NCBI GenBank assembly: GCA_009760855.2
Contig: WPIO01000126.1
Location: 1,052,001 to 1,116,000 of the forward strand
Direction: 5' to 3'
DNA: 64,000 nt
Source of the DNA: Cristatella mucedo
Taxonomy: Eukaryota > Bryozoa > Phylactolaemata > Cristatellidae
Shown here piece by piece: positions 13,401-27,291 of the stretch. Under the pieces are notes generated by a model, which saw only the letters and a list, made by a program, of their open reading frames with translations, made no database searches and was not told where the DNA came from. Position 1 is the first letter of the stretch. Each line of letters starts with the position of its first letter. A program made the translations under genes and the position numbers.

Positions 13401-16400
13401 GACTGTTCAAACGAATGGTTGCCAAGTAACTAAACCGTTACATTAATTCATCCGATCTTGCTAGCGAATTCCAGTTAGGATTTCCAGCTAATCATTCCAC
13501 AGAAACTGCTGTGCTATGTGTTTACAATGATGTTATGAACAGTGCTGATCAAGGCAGGGCCTCTCTGCTGGTTCACCCAGATCCTGCTCCTCGTCTTATT
13601 CACTTAATTCTCCTGCATCGACAGCATTGGCACTTGTTGGCCACTAACTTTCTGAAGCTTTACAATGATAAGACCGACTTTATTCGGAAATCCAGCCAGT
13701 GGCCTTACGCGGCTGCAACTGGTGTGAAACTCTGCAGCTTGTCAAATTTGCGCTGTCAAAAACGTAGCTACCACGTCACACCACTTTTCTATATACTTTG
13801 CTGCCTCTCTATCAAGCGTCGAATCGGTTTTTAAGATCCTCTTTCTGGCTTGCCCCTGGGTCTCGGCCCAGGGGCAAGATGCCCACTATTCTGGTTTGGT
13901 CTAGCGGTTAAGGTGCTCGCCCCGACCAAGGTCTGACCGAGGTCATGGGCTCGAGCCCCGAGGCATATGTGAAGCGCCTGAATAGAGATTAAGTTCTCTT
14001 AGGGCGCTATATATAAATGAATTATATTCACAACCGGGGTCGTGGGCTCGAGTCCTGCAGTGGTCGATCCTTTATTGACCACGAAGCGGTGGTGATAGCA
14101 GTGAATGCTCTTCTGTTGCTATGTAAAATGAGGCTGTTAAATCAGCTTACCTTTTTAATATATTTTTTACAGGCTACTTCACTTGCTCACACCAACCTAC
14201 CTATCTGACCTCCTTGCTCCTCCTCCAGTGTGCTCTTGCATCGCCAGCTCCAAAACATGTAGTTATGTTGCCATATTTCGTACTAAATTGAAATCTTTAG
14301 GAGATTAAGTTTTCTGCTCATATTCACTGTAAGTCTAGAGCTGGCTTCTAGTTATGGTAACTACCTGCTATGACACAATTTGAGTCTCAGCTAAGGACGA
14401 GTTCGTTCTGGTCCGCTTTCACTTAGCTGGTTTGAAATGTCTTTTTTGTTCCTGTGTGCTTTGCATGCTCACCTTTGCTTGATTCAGGACATTTTACTAA
14501 CCAGGGCTACTACTCGCTTATGGTCCTCCGTGTCTTTTTGTTTGCTTTATAGCGATGGCCTAAGAATAATACTTGTGAGTGCTTTCTCGTGCTTAGAAAA
14601 GCACGGTTCAGTGAATGTCACTAACCCTTGCTTATTTATTCTCTTGCAGTGACTGGTAAAGCACCTAATTACAGATTTAGTTCTCCCAGGGCTCAATACG
14701 AACAACATATCATCACACTATGTAACCCAATTATTGTCCCTGTGTAGTAAATGTTATTTACTAATTGCTTATGCCTCACAGTATAGAAAATACTCGTTCG
14801 TGATTCACTGCAAACTTTTCTGTTGTGACCAGCACAGTTATCAACTTGAAATTAATCCATTTCCAATGAGAAAACTCACTAATGTACGTCTCGTGGTTCA
14901 TATTTAGTCAGAAAGAACAGCATAAGAATCATAACTAATATGTGTTTACTCGGAAATAATACACAAGGGCCATTCTAAGGGGTTCAGAAATGAGTGAATT
15001 TTCTAGATTGTAGTTGTATTTCAAATCGCTTTCTCGAATATGCCCCCAAAACCAGTCCCATGTAAATTTTTGCTTACATTCCATGCTAACGATGTTCAAA
15101 GTCCATTATATCCCGGCGAAAGCACTGACCTTGATCCTCCAAGTAAGCTCCTTTGTTCTCCCAGAATTGATTAAGATGAGCCTCAAGGATATTGACTTTC
15201 AGGGACGTTCTGCATTTCATTTTGCCATAGATATTTATGAGATGGCCTGAACCGGGTACTCGTAGTTTTCAGCTTTGTGAATGCTCAGAAAGCCGGGAAC
15301 GACTTCAATGCAACTGTTCTAAGCCGCTTTCTGTGTTCTGTTCAGCTTCTTGGCAAATTCATAGTACTAGGTGATCATTTTTTTGGTGGTCCGACGCCGA
15401 TGCAGCTTTGACCTCTGCCTCCAACAGTTGTGGCAAGACATGTTGGAGGTACTTGAAAGCTGCTGAATCATTGTCGAGAGCCACAGAAAATTGATTGATG
15501 AGGCCCTACCTAGCTGTGCAATGATGTCATCAGCACCTCGTGTGGTCTACCAGTGGCTCCCACTTGATTTGTTTGCTTCACTAAGAACTAGGTCCACTGT
15601 GCCCTATGTTTTTTGTGAGGTAGGTCGTTGCCTTATGGAGGCTCATCAGGAATGACATCACATTGAAGTCCCCAATGACCTTCTTGCCACAGTTGCCATA
15701 CTTCACGGCACTAAACAGCATGTTGCCCATGGTTTAGTTCTCCATTAGGTGCAGATAGTGGGCCGTAGGAATAGAGGGATAGATTCATGTGCCTGTTATG
15801 AAGGAGCACAGCTTTGAGGTTCGTGGATGAACTCCCAATGAACAGGCACCATTCACTCTGGCTGCAGGCGATCCTTAAAACCTCAAATAGCCCGACCATG
15901 TTGTTAGAGGAGCACAGCCCATCTTGCTGTCGGAAGAAGTTGGTGACTTTTTTCTAATCTGTCACTTTCACACTTTGGTCCCCCAATTTCTAATCCGTGA
16001 GCCTAGATATCAGGCGCTCACCGTTAGACTTAGTAAGGCCAAGGTCTGTGATGAGATTGCTTAAGTTTTTCTGGTCGTGGAAGAATGGCTTTTTCTCTTT
16101 AGCCACTTATATGAAAATAGAAATCTGAATCTGCAATGTCTTCTTTGCTGTCGGACTTGCTGTCTCACCATAAGATGGCCTGTTCCTCTTCGAAAGGGTG
16201 AGGATGGGGAGGTGATGGCAGTGTGGTATTAGGGCGATTGATCAAGGAAGAGGTGGATGCATGAACAAATGTGAGCTTGATGTTTGGAAGGGTCCACCGT
16301 GCAGAAGTAGCAGTTGCAAGGGTGGGGTCATTTGCTTCCTGCCAAATTCTTGGGTTAGGATACCTCATGGCTCTTTTCTTTCCTGAACCTGCCTATTAGC

Positions 16401-19400
16401 GTAACATAACTAAATAAATTAAAACAATTATATTTCACAAAATACCTAATATTTTCTAAGATTCCATCTATCGAGCAGCAGTAACTCATCTAACCTTCTC
16501 GAGTTCTCTCTCAGTGTTCGTTATCAGACACCCGAGTTTATCTTTCCACCTTCGGGATAACAGACACCTCTTAGTCTGACCTGGTAGCTAAATCCTCAGT
16601 TTCAGAACCGAAGTTAAATGCAACCTTCAGCTGACTCAGTGTTTAGGGCTACCTTTAACTTAAGCTATGCACCCGCATTGACTGCTGTGCTGACCCCACG
16701 ATGGTTGCTGCATTAGCATGGACTTTAGTGTAGTCCCCTGGCGATTCACTTGTGCTACTACGTCCAAATGTATACAGTGACAGCCTCCCGATTTAGACCT
16801 GCAGGAGTGTGGTTTGCCTTCATACCCCCACCCAAATTATGGGCTGTGAGGCAGAGCTGGATTTATTGTGAGATTGTTTAGTGCTTGCACACTGGTCTTG
16901 CTTACAGCTCGGTAGTGATGTATTACCATTGCCAAGCAACGGTGCAGTTATGGCCTTTAAGGGGCAGCCTGCTCGTGGAGAATGTCCAGCATGACTGACC
17001 TGTTGCAGGAAGACTCAGGTGATGATTGGGAGTAGCTAGAAACACAAATGACATGAGCTGCTGACTGCTTGCTGACAGCTTGCTCAGAACTTATGGGCAG
17101 CCACATCCGATAGAGTGGGCCGAATGTCCCGTGGGCTGCTGCCTGCAGCAGGCTAGACAGCTCACGATGCAAGGCAGCATAGCTGATAATAATAATAATA
17201 ATAGCAATACATTTACATAGTGCCCTCAGGGAACTTAATCTCTTTCTAGGCACTTTACATATGGTGAAAAGGAAGCATGATCGAATGGTTAGTGGTAACA
17301 GCAATGTCAACAAGCATAACATTGTTAGATGTGACGTGCACAGGGTCAACATGTAAATACAGTTAGTAGCAGCAGGCATGGTTTCAGCACGCATAAGCAC
17401 ACAAAGGACAAATCACATGGACCCCTAATGCTATGATAAAAAGATGCATTTTAGCTCTTTTTAAATTTCTTCAAATCGTAGGATGTCGTGACTTCAGTCG
17501 GGAGTGAGTTCCAAGCTTGGGAGTGAATAAATGCTCGATCGCCAAAGGATTTGAGGTTCGTACGAGGTGTTGCTAAACGAGTTGATTCGGAAAGTGGGTA
17601 GTACAGTGCCTAGTCTGGTGGGGGAGTAGATCTGACAGGTATGCTGGAGCCAAAGAATGAAGGGACCTAAAAGTGGCCTAAGAATGAAGGGACCTAAAAG
17701 TGAGTGACAGAACCTTGAAGTCGATGCATTGCATGACTCGGAGCCAGTGCAGGTCGGCAAGAAGTGGTGGGATGTGGCAACTTCGTCGGTCGCGACACGA
17801 CAGACAAGCCTAGCTGCAGACATTTGCTCCTACTGTAAGCACGTGATTGCGCAGGCCACTAGACCAGCAAGCAGTGTGTGAGAGAAGCCAAGACTGGACG
17901 TCACAAATTTATGGACCAATTGGCTAGACTGGCCGCAGCACCGAGCCCCTAGGAACAAAAGGTCTCCCGGTGCCGGACAAAAGTTGTGCCATGTACAAGT
18001 TACTTGTTATCGTGGAGAAATGCTTTGGCCCTAGCTAGAAAAAAGGTGCATACTTAATTGCTACTAGAACTAGGGGACTTAGGCAAGTATGAATGTTTGC
18101 TGTGGTCTTATTAAGAAGTGCATCCGGGTGTAAACCCTGCTTAGTTCGGTGCTGTAAGAATTTGGTAGCTAGCTGTGTTGCGCAGATCCCAGGGAGGGCT
18201 GAAAGAACTTAATGAAATAAGGCTAGACAAAAAAGTGAGTAATTACAAGAAGCTTCTCACAGTGTGCCACATTGGGCTTTGGTCTTCTTAATATGCTGAT
18301 TAGCTCTGCGCTTGTGCCGCTACCATGTCATTAGCAAGTGCATTTACAGCTATACAACTTAGTAGGTGACACCTTGACAGCTTCTGATGTAACGCTCTGT
18401 AACATAATGTTTTCTCGTGTGTAGAAGTGTTCTTCATAATTGTTTATGCCTTATAGAAAGTGGCAATTATTCTCCACATTCTTTGACCGAGATGCTGCTA
18501 AGTCTAAAATCTCCTATATCATGTGAGAAAACTGGTGATTTTGTAACTTTTGTTCCATAAAAATGCAAAACTCAAAATTGACATACATTTGTAGTGAAGT
18601 TACTCAAAAATGACCAATGATTTAGAAGTGAACAGTTTTTCAGATTTACGATTGTGCTGTAAACCACTTTTATGACGCAGCCCCCAAACACAGTCTCCTG
18701 TCATGCTCTCATAATGATTTGGGTAGAGGCATTTATATAGCAGTAATATTAGTGGAATTGCTCACCTTCCTTGCAAATTAGGCCCGTTTTTGTCTCGAAC
18801 TTGTCAAGATGAGCATCAAGGATCCATTGTGCCTTTGTTCTTCACCATAGTCTCAACCAACTGTACATACTCTTCCGCATTAGGATTGCCCCGGTCCGGA
18901 ACCAAGCAACGAAGCTGTTCTTGCCGATTCTCTTAACTAGTGAGCTTCATGGAGAATATATTCAATGGTCTTCTGTTTCTGTGGTACCAAAAATATTGGC
19001 TTTAACCTTTGCTTCAGGCAGCTGAGGGATAATAATTAATAATTAATAATAGCACTTTTGTGTAGTGCTCTCGGGGAACTTGATCTCTGTCTAGGCTTTG
19101 CATATGCTGTAAAGGAAGATGATCATGTGGTAAGTAGTAGCATGCACAATTTCAACAAGCATCACATGGTTAGAGGTGACATGCACAGGGTTTGCAAGAA
19201 AATATAGTTAGTGACAGCATGCACAGTGTCAGCATGAGCACACCAAGGACAAATCACATGGGCCCACTAAATACTATAATATAATTAATAATATAATTCA
19301 TTTGTATAGCGCCCCAAGAGAACTTAATCTCTATTCAGGCGCTTCACATATGCCTCCGTGCTCCAGCCCACGACCTCAGCCAGACCTTGGTCGGGGGGGG

Positions 19401-22400
19401 GGGGCGCAAGCACTTTAACCGCTGGACCAAACATAGGTGCGTTGTTAGCTTCTTTTAAATGTCGTCAAGTCGGGGGGGGGTGTCGTTAAGTCAGTCGGGA
19501 GTGAGTTCCGGCTCTGGGAGGGAAGAAGTTTCGGAGATACTCGAAGGCTGCAGACTCCTTATCTAGAGGTGTGAGAATATGATGCTGTTTGATCTGCTGT
19601 GGTGGGTGGCATCAGCACATCCAGTGGCTCCCACTTGACACTTTTTCTCTTCACTGAGAACTTAGTCTGCTGTGGCCAGTCTCGCCTGTGATAGTTTGTG
19701 TGTTGGTCTCTCCTGTCCCAAAGACATGATAGCAGGAAAACTTGGTAAAACTGCCTTGGACACCCGTCACTAGTGGCGCCATTTAGAAGTTTGTGAATGC
19801 CACATTTAGCAGTCTGTGATGACCTCCCAGCCGAACTCATCTTACCTCAGGTAATACAGCAAGGTCGCGATGCTGTTGTAATCATCTTTGAGATGCACGA
19901 AGTAAATTAGAGAGGATGCATTGGGTACTTGTTTCCGTTATGGAGAAGCATGGCCTTAAGGCTCCTCCTTGGTTACCATCAATGAAGAGGCTCTACACAT
20001 TGTGGTTACAGGCGACTCCTATTGCCTCACACAGGCAGATCATATTGTGGCCAAAGCAGAGCTCATTTTGATAAGTGAACAAGCTGAGAAAGCTTCGCGA
20101 TGCTGCCTCTAATCTGCGATCTTTCATCTAACCACTTCTGCTACTTCAGCCTAGGCATTAAATACTTGGCATTTGACTTTATGAGGCCATAGGAGATCTC
20201 TGATATTATTAATAACCACCATCATCATCATAACAACAAGAGATTTTTAATGTGCTCTAAGAGAACTAAATCTCTTTCTAGGTTCTTTACCTAGGAGCCT
20301 GTAAATTGGTTAGTGGTATAATGCTGTGTCAAAATGCATTAACACACAAAGCGCAATTCACACAAACCCAGCAAATACAGGTAGGTTTTATATATCTTCT
20401 TTTTAAATGTCCTCAAATCAGTGGATATCTTGATGTCAGTCTGGAGTGACTTCCAGGCTTTGGAGCAAACGAACAAAAGGAACTAGTTCGAATAAATAGG
20501 CCACAGCTTAAGAATAAAGGGACCTAAAAGTTAGTGACAAAACCTTAAAGTTGACTTGTTGAATGATGTCGAAGCTTGGGCAGGTCGTGAGATGGGGTGT
20601 AATGTGGCTACTGTGACGTTCATGAGAGACAGGCCTGTCTACCGAGTTTTGTACCAACTGGAAGCACGTCGTGGCTCAAGCCGGAAGACCAGCGGTCTAA
20701 GCAGGCCCTAATTTTTACAATGTAACTGAAAGTAGGCAGACTTGAAAGATGCAGATATGTGGTCGGTCGTGCAACGTAAGGTTACTGTAGAACAGGACAA
20801 CATGAATCTCTTACTTGTGCTGCAGGTGATAATTCTGGAGGCCAAGCCATTTTTTGGGTTAGGTGTTCTAATGTCTTAGTGACACTTGGCTTGCCCGTGA
20901 TTAGTAAGCTGATTTTATTGTCACTCACTTTGAAAAAGTCTGCTGCCATCATAGCGCAAATGTCAACACTACATGCACCAATGTAGCTAAGAGTTCAACC
21001 TGCTTGAAGGCAGACAGAGATCGCAGCACGAGTATAGCTGCATGTCGTCTCCATAAAAATCAAGTCGTTGAGGTCTATTTAGTTGATTAGTATGCATTTC
21101 TTTCCTCAGATCCAAGATTTGAATTTTTTACCTGGATCTACAATGTCTCAATTGTTTTCTGACATGCAGCTCTCTTCTGAAGATGGCTGGTATGGTAGCA
21201 GGGCCGTGGATGGAGGAAGGTCCGAATAAGGTGTCTTATTGTCTGTCCGAAGCTTGGAAGGATTTACGTTGCAGAAGTAGCTGTTGCTAGATTGACCCAC
21301 CAAATACCGAACCGTCTTACTTACCTTTTTAATGAAATTTTGATTGAGTTTGATTCAAAATATGGTTGCAGTATGATTCACTGCCGTGATTCCTTTGAAA
21401 AATGGATTGCTTCCAAAAATATTAATGTTTTAATTCACCACCACAGTTTTGGCCAGAGTTGTCAGCAATGTTTAAGGAGGGGAAATACATTTCATATTGC
21501 ATTACAGTCCTGGTTACAAAAGCAAAGTTTGTGGGGAATAGTGGCCATTTTCTGTAAGCTGAGGCATGAGCAATCGGGAAATAACGCTTACTACTCAAGA
21601 GGAAAGGTGCAGTAAAAATTAATATGCAATTTTAATAATATCTGAGTATTTGGGGCAGCTGACCATGCTAATGTGTGTGATCCAGACAGATATGAGCCCA
21701 GAGAAAATTGGTCATTCGTTCACAGACTTGCTTTAAACTATTTATAGTGCATACAGAAATTTAGAGAATATGTCCCAACAAATTCGCCATATCGACAATG
21801 CCATCTTGAAGTGGGATGCCTTAGGCTGTTGTCAAGTCTTTGCTAGGCATATACCAGATAGTAAGCCAAAAGAACAGATTGCATGAGCTGTCAGTAGTTA
21901 CCTGTGCCTGGGGTATGCGGGCTGCTCTCACTCCTTAACACTTGGGGTCAGTTGACTAGGATTCTTGGGGGTTTCTTTCTAGCAGCAGGGCTGTAGCATT
22001 TGGGCAAAGGGCAGCAAATGCAGTGGCATCCTGGGTTACGAATGCTTCGAGTGTCTTCGAGAGTCTCGAGCAATCCAGGTTACGAACATACAAAAATGGC
22101 CCTGGTTAGGAATCTGGTTCCCAGTTACTAATCCGGTTTCGGGTTACGAACCCGGTTCTGGGCTATGCACCGACCCCAAAGGGCTTGTAGGAGCTTCACG
22201 GGTATTCTGGCGTAACAGTGCCTTTGGATGAATCAACTGTCACGTGTTTTCAAAAAGTCACCGGAAGGCAGAAGAGTTCGTTGTAATTTTATTGAGTGCT
22301 AAATTGAGCCTCGAAGGTGCTAACAAAGTGCAGTTGCACGGCATAGGTAGGTCGGACGAGGGTAGAGTAAAAACTCTGCAATGAGTTAAGAAAAACTCCC

Positions 22401-25400
22401 ATCTAAGAGTGCAGAAGCATTGCAAATGCATTGAGAGAAAGAGCAAAAGCAAGAGTGCAGAAGCATTCTAAACTGTGAGTGTTTTGCCGATTTTCGAAAG
22501 CATGAATGATTGTTTGCGATTTTTCGCAGGGGCCATGGAACGAATTAAAATATTTTCGTCAGTATCCTTTGGGAAATTTCGATCCGGGTTCCGAACCCAT
22601 CCAAAGACGCATTAGGTTCATTACCTGGGATCTCGCTTTATTACGTGGCTCCGAAGCCTTTCCTGATGTTGATCTGGCGATACCGTTGCCTTCCGGTCGG
22701 GGAAGAGACAGGTTCATAAAAAATTATGTCATCAAAATTAATTCGTCAAAAAAAGCAATTCATCAAAAAGCGCGCCGACTGGCAAGTGCAGTTCAGTTGG
22801 CATAGCCTGCCTTTGATAGGCCGGGTTGCCCCTATCGTTTTGCAGCCAGCCCTTGGCAAAATGGCCTGGGCGGTGAGGCAGCTGGGAAGGGAAAGTTACG
22901 ACTGAGACACGAGGAGCAAGCAGCGTGCTGTTTCGATGCGAGAGTCCACTTAATACGCGTCTGTAGAAGTGCGAGCTAATGTGTATCATCATCGCATGCG
23001 TGCCGTTTCATTAAGCTAACTTTGTAGAGAAGAAAGGTCAGAAGAAAAAAATGCCAAAAACGGGGACGACTTTTTGTTTAAAATAATAAAAAATATAATA
23101 ATAAAAATATAATAATACATTAATGCATTAATTTTTGATGAATTAATGTTTGATAAATTGATTTTCTGATGAATTATTTTTGGATGAAGCCTTGCCGGTG
23201 GTAACTTGCAGTTGCTTCACTTTGACCGTGTCGCCAGCATACCGAAAGACAAGGCATGAATCCTGCTTCCGGTTGGCACTTTCCTGACCTGACTGCTGAG
23301 TTGCTGCCCCTTCGAGTCGGGCCGGCCAGCAGTTACGCTGAGCGAGCCTTAGCTACCCTGTACGACTTACTTTGTTTGTTGTGCCTTTGAGGCAACACTT
23401 GCCGAGGCACCCTCGTGGTTTCTTATCTTCGTGATTTCTTGTCCTCATGGTTTCTTGTCCTCGTTGTTGCATGACCTCGTGGTTTCTTTTCTGAGGACGG
23501 TAGGGGTTGTCTCCATCTGCCGTAGATCTTCTGCCCTCCCTCTCCATGTAATGTATCTCCATCTGTAACTCCATAAAGACATAAAGACCATGTGGGTGTT
23601 GCGCAGGAGAGTTTTGTATAGCGCACTCACAGCCTAAGCGGCTTTCGGTATGCATTCGGTAGCCAACAGACTTCGTCTTACGCAACGAAAAAGTGGGAAG
23701 CATAGCAGAGTCAGGAGAGCAGTTGAGGTAGTGAGTAGCATAGCAGAGTCAGGAGAGCAGTTGAGGTAGTGAGTAGCATGGAAGTAGCAGCTCAGGACCA
23801 CTGAAAAGGATGTGCCATAGTCGGCAGTAAGAGAGTAGTTGTCGTTGTGTAAGAATTGTGGAAGCAAGTTCCACAGTCTAGGACCTGCAGAGCTAAAGCT
23901 TCTGTCGCCAACGGTCTTTAAGCGGAGGAATGGGACAGCTAATTTATTGTCCACACAGGACCTGAGGGCGCGAACAGGCTGAAACTGATGCAGCAATTCA
24001 GCTAGGTACGAAGGAGCCAAGCCGTGGCGGGCCCTGTGGGTCAGCGTAAGAACTTTGCTCTGTATCCTTTGCTCAACCGGCAACCATCCTAGCTCTTTTA
24101 GCAAAGGAGACACGTGCTCAAACCGCTGGGACTTGAAGACCAGCCTTGCAGCCATATTCATAGTCCGCTGTAGTGGCATAATAGCTTTCTTTGGCAGCCC
24201 AGCCAAAAAAGAATTACATGTGCCCTTGCCCCTCGCTCTACCATCGTCAAGTGACATTGCCCGGACGCGTGGCAGCATTCTAATGGCCCCTTCAGCTCTC
24301 AATTTGGGCCGGACACTTCATACTTGACAGTGTAGAAATGCTACACTGCTGACAAGCAGGTGACTAAATAAAAACTGTCGTGGCCCTCCATGCTGTATTG
24401 CATTGTGGATGAAGATGCCGTGTCGTCGTTCAGCTGCGATATCGTGTTTGATTAGTCTCCTCTTGAGATTCAGAATGTACAATTTTGGTTGCAGGAGATA
24501 CCGAAGGCACTTACTGCTGCAGAGAAGCTAAAAAAGAACCTTCTGGAAAAGTACAAGCAAGAGCTGGACGCCATCTTGGCTCGTGAAGTATGGCCACGCG
24601 TGACCTCTGCGGTGCATGCATTGCGTATTGTTTTCTTTGTTCTGAGCTGAGTGGGCCGATTTTGTCCATGCTGCTCTGCATTATTGGTTATTCATCCCTA
24701 CGGCATGACTGTAGCTTTTCCTCTGGGGCCTTAGCCTGTGAAACTCGCTACTCCAACTTGTGCACAACGACACTTTTTCTGCCTGTGCCGACCTTAGCAC
24801 TTCCTTTCTAGCCATCCTGTCCGTTGTGGCTCACTTCTAAGCCACCTGTAAGTCCTTTATGTCCTTCTGACTCAGCTATCCTTCTCACCTTCTTTTATTG
24901 TGTTAAATTAAGTCTGCTGGCTATAATGGGCGCACGGAAAGCAACCACGTAAGCTTTGAGTGCACTCTAGAAACCTCCCCAGCATAACACCCACTTGGTC
25001 TTTGTGCCTTGGTGGAGTTACAGACGGAGGTTCGTGTGTGCACATGTACGCACATACTAGGGCCAGCCGTGTGTGCCTGTACACTGATGCACTCAGGCAC
25101 CCTCTTCTGTGACAGCTTCACGAGCTGATACCAGTGCTCTGCTCAAGTGCTGTGGTAAAAGCATCCTAGTTAGTGATGTTGGCAGCCGCTGGCGTTTGCT
25201 ACCATCCTATAGCAGCAGTAGCTCGAAGTAGCTGTAGCCACCTGCTGTCTGCGCTTGGAGCGTGCCACCACGTGAGGCGTCTCTTCTGCTTGCGGTGCCT
25301 TGTCCCAGGAGGAGAACTTTAAAGAAGAATGCGCCAGGGCCGAGCGAGAGCTGGCAAAAAGGCCGAAGCCCGCCGACGTGCCTGCAAGCACACCCCAGCC

Positions 25401-26336
25401 CAACGGTCACGAGGCCACCTCGCTCCGAACGCCGGCATCCGTGTCTGCAGCAAGTGGCTCGAATTCTTCGGGGATGCCATCGGCTCCCCTGCCCGACTGG
25501 CCTGCTTGGGATCAGACTACCCCGGTGTCCGACGAACACTCTAGGTTTGTCGCATCGCTGGCTTGCTTCTGACACCCCATAAGCAGCAGCTGGCCACGTG
25601 CGAGGGCTGCACGGGCCGCCACCTTTGCAACTGGGCTGTAGTACAATTAGCCACCCTCTAATCTCTGGACCGAGTCGGCTTTTCCTCTGCATTTTAGCAA
25701 TCGCTCAGCACAGGATGCACCCACCGTACCCAGCCGATTGCTGAAGCCAGGGCACCTGCTCAGCCAGTCGGCAACCAACCAGGGCCACGTCGACATGATT
25801 GCCGGCATGCGACCCGTCAACGTTCCTCAGTGTATCTTTGCCCGCTTCCTTTCCCTGGCTGCCGAAGCCACTGCCAGAAATATTGAGACCTGCGGCATAT
25901 TATGCGGCTGCCTCGTAAGTGTTGCAGTAGCTAGGGTCTGCCTTCGGATGTCCTGATCCGTCTGTTGATGTTGTATCGAGTTTGCCTACTGCCAGTGTCA
26001 ACTCACCAAATTCTCAGCTGTGTGGTCAGTTGGAGCCGGTGTGAAGCTGCAGAGAGCTGTTTGCTAATCGTTGTAGGTGCATGGAGCTTTCAACATCACT
26101 CATCTTGTCATCCCGAAGCAGACAGGGACCCCGGACTCTTGTTCAACATTAAACGAGGAAGAAATATTTACTTATCAGGATAAGCATAACCTGATCACTC
26201 TTGGATGGATTCATGTTAGTGAAGCCCCTTGCAATTCGGAACACTGGCTGTCTGGTTTCTGCTTGTCACAAAGCCACCCCCCCTCGCTCAATTTCCAAGT
26301 TTCTATGACTGGTTGGCATATTTCTGCTCTTGGTAC

Positions 26337-26413
<77 letters not shown>

Positions 26414-27250
26414 TCTCTCTCTCTCGACGTGAAGCAGCTTAATAGTTCTTACTATGCTAGTAGCACGGTCTATCGATGCACGAGAAACACTTTGGTTGCT
26501 GAGAGGCCAAAGTAGCCATGTAAGCTGCACGTGCAAAGCCATCAACTTTAGTTATAACTCGTAGAAGTACCTGGTGGGCAGGCCAATGAACCGAAAGCAG
26601 CCGCGATGTGGAGACGAATCTCATAACCTCTCCAGAAACTTTGGAGCCTCCACAAAAGGCCACGGCATTAACATCCGTTAGCACAATTTGACTATTGATT
26701 GCTGGTTTGCTTGAAGAGGTGCCTGGATCTGCTATTAGTTAGCCGATGTGCCATGCCTAGCCATCTTGGACTTCAGGCCTTAAGCATCACCTCTTCTGGA
26801 AGTGTTTAGGGCTTAAGCCCTATAAGAGCAGTCGACCTTGCAGTTTGTCTACCGGAGCTTGCAATATGCCATACAGGAGGTCAGCTATACTAATCAAGGA
26901 GACATATTATGTGCATATAGATATCACAGCACAGGATTTCTATACCACATGCAGTCGTCATCCGGCTTCAGTGGTGTGAGCTGCTGCATAGCATTAGCCA
27001 AGTTTACCACCATCCAGATTGCACAGCAGCAGAGAAACTTGTTCTCTCATATGTTATTAATTTTGCTTGGTGGCTGCCAATTTATGAGCTCTACATCTTA
27101 TCATGTAGCCATGTAGGCACGTACTTGCATCAAATATTTGGTTTCAGTAGCGCCATATGTATGGGCAGGTTTGTGTGCATGCGAACAAGTGTGTGTTCGT
27201 GTGAATGTGTGCATGTGCTCGCATGCTTGCTTGTGTGTGTGTGTGTGTGT

Positions 27251-27291
<41 letters not shown>

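Larger units (their letters stand above)
18530..21295 (-). mobile_element. orphan transposon protein remnant, copy 2 (interrupted)
   Basis: Same family as 14990-16375. The minus strand shows [13 protein letters not shown] (about 18.87 kb) and [13 protein letters not shown] with [14 protein letters not shown] (19.73-19.65 kb). The 5' end (gcagaagtagctgttgctag, 21.27 kb) matches gcagaagtagcagttgcaag at 16.30 kb. LINE-A and SINE-A inserts split it at 19.03-19.53 and 20.2-20.8 kb. Confidence 0.68.
10811..24494 (+). other. STAMBP intron 3, 13.7 kb, filled with mobile elements
   Basis: Bounded by AAG|GTCAGT and ttgcag|GAG. It contains LINE-A, LINE-B and SINE fragments and two copies of an orphan transposon protein. 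The 11.0-13.1 kb part has several short frames but nothing I recognise. Confidence 0.9.
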
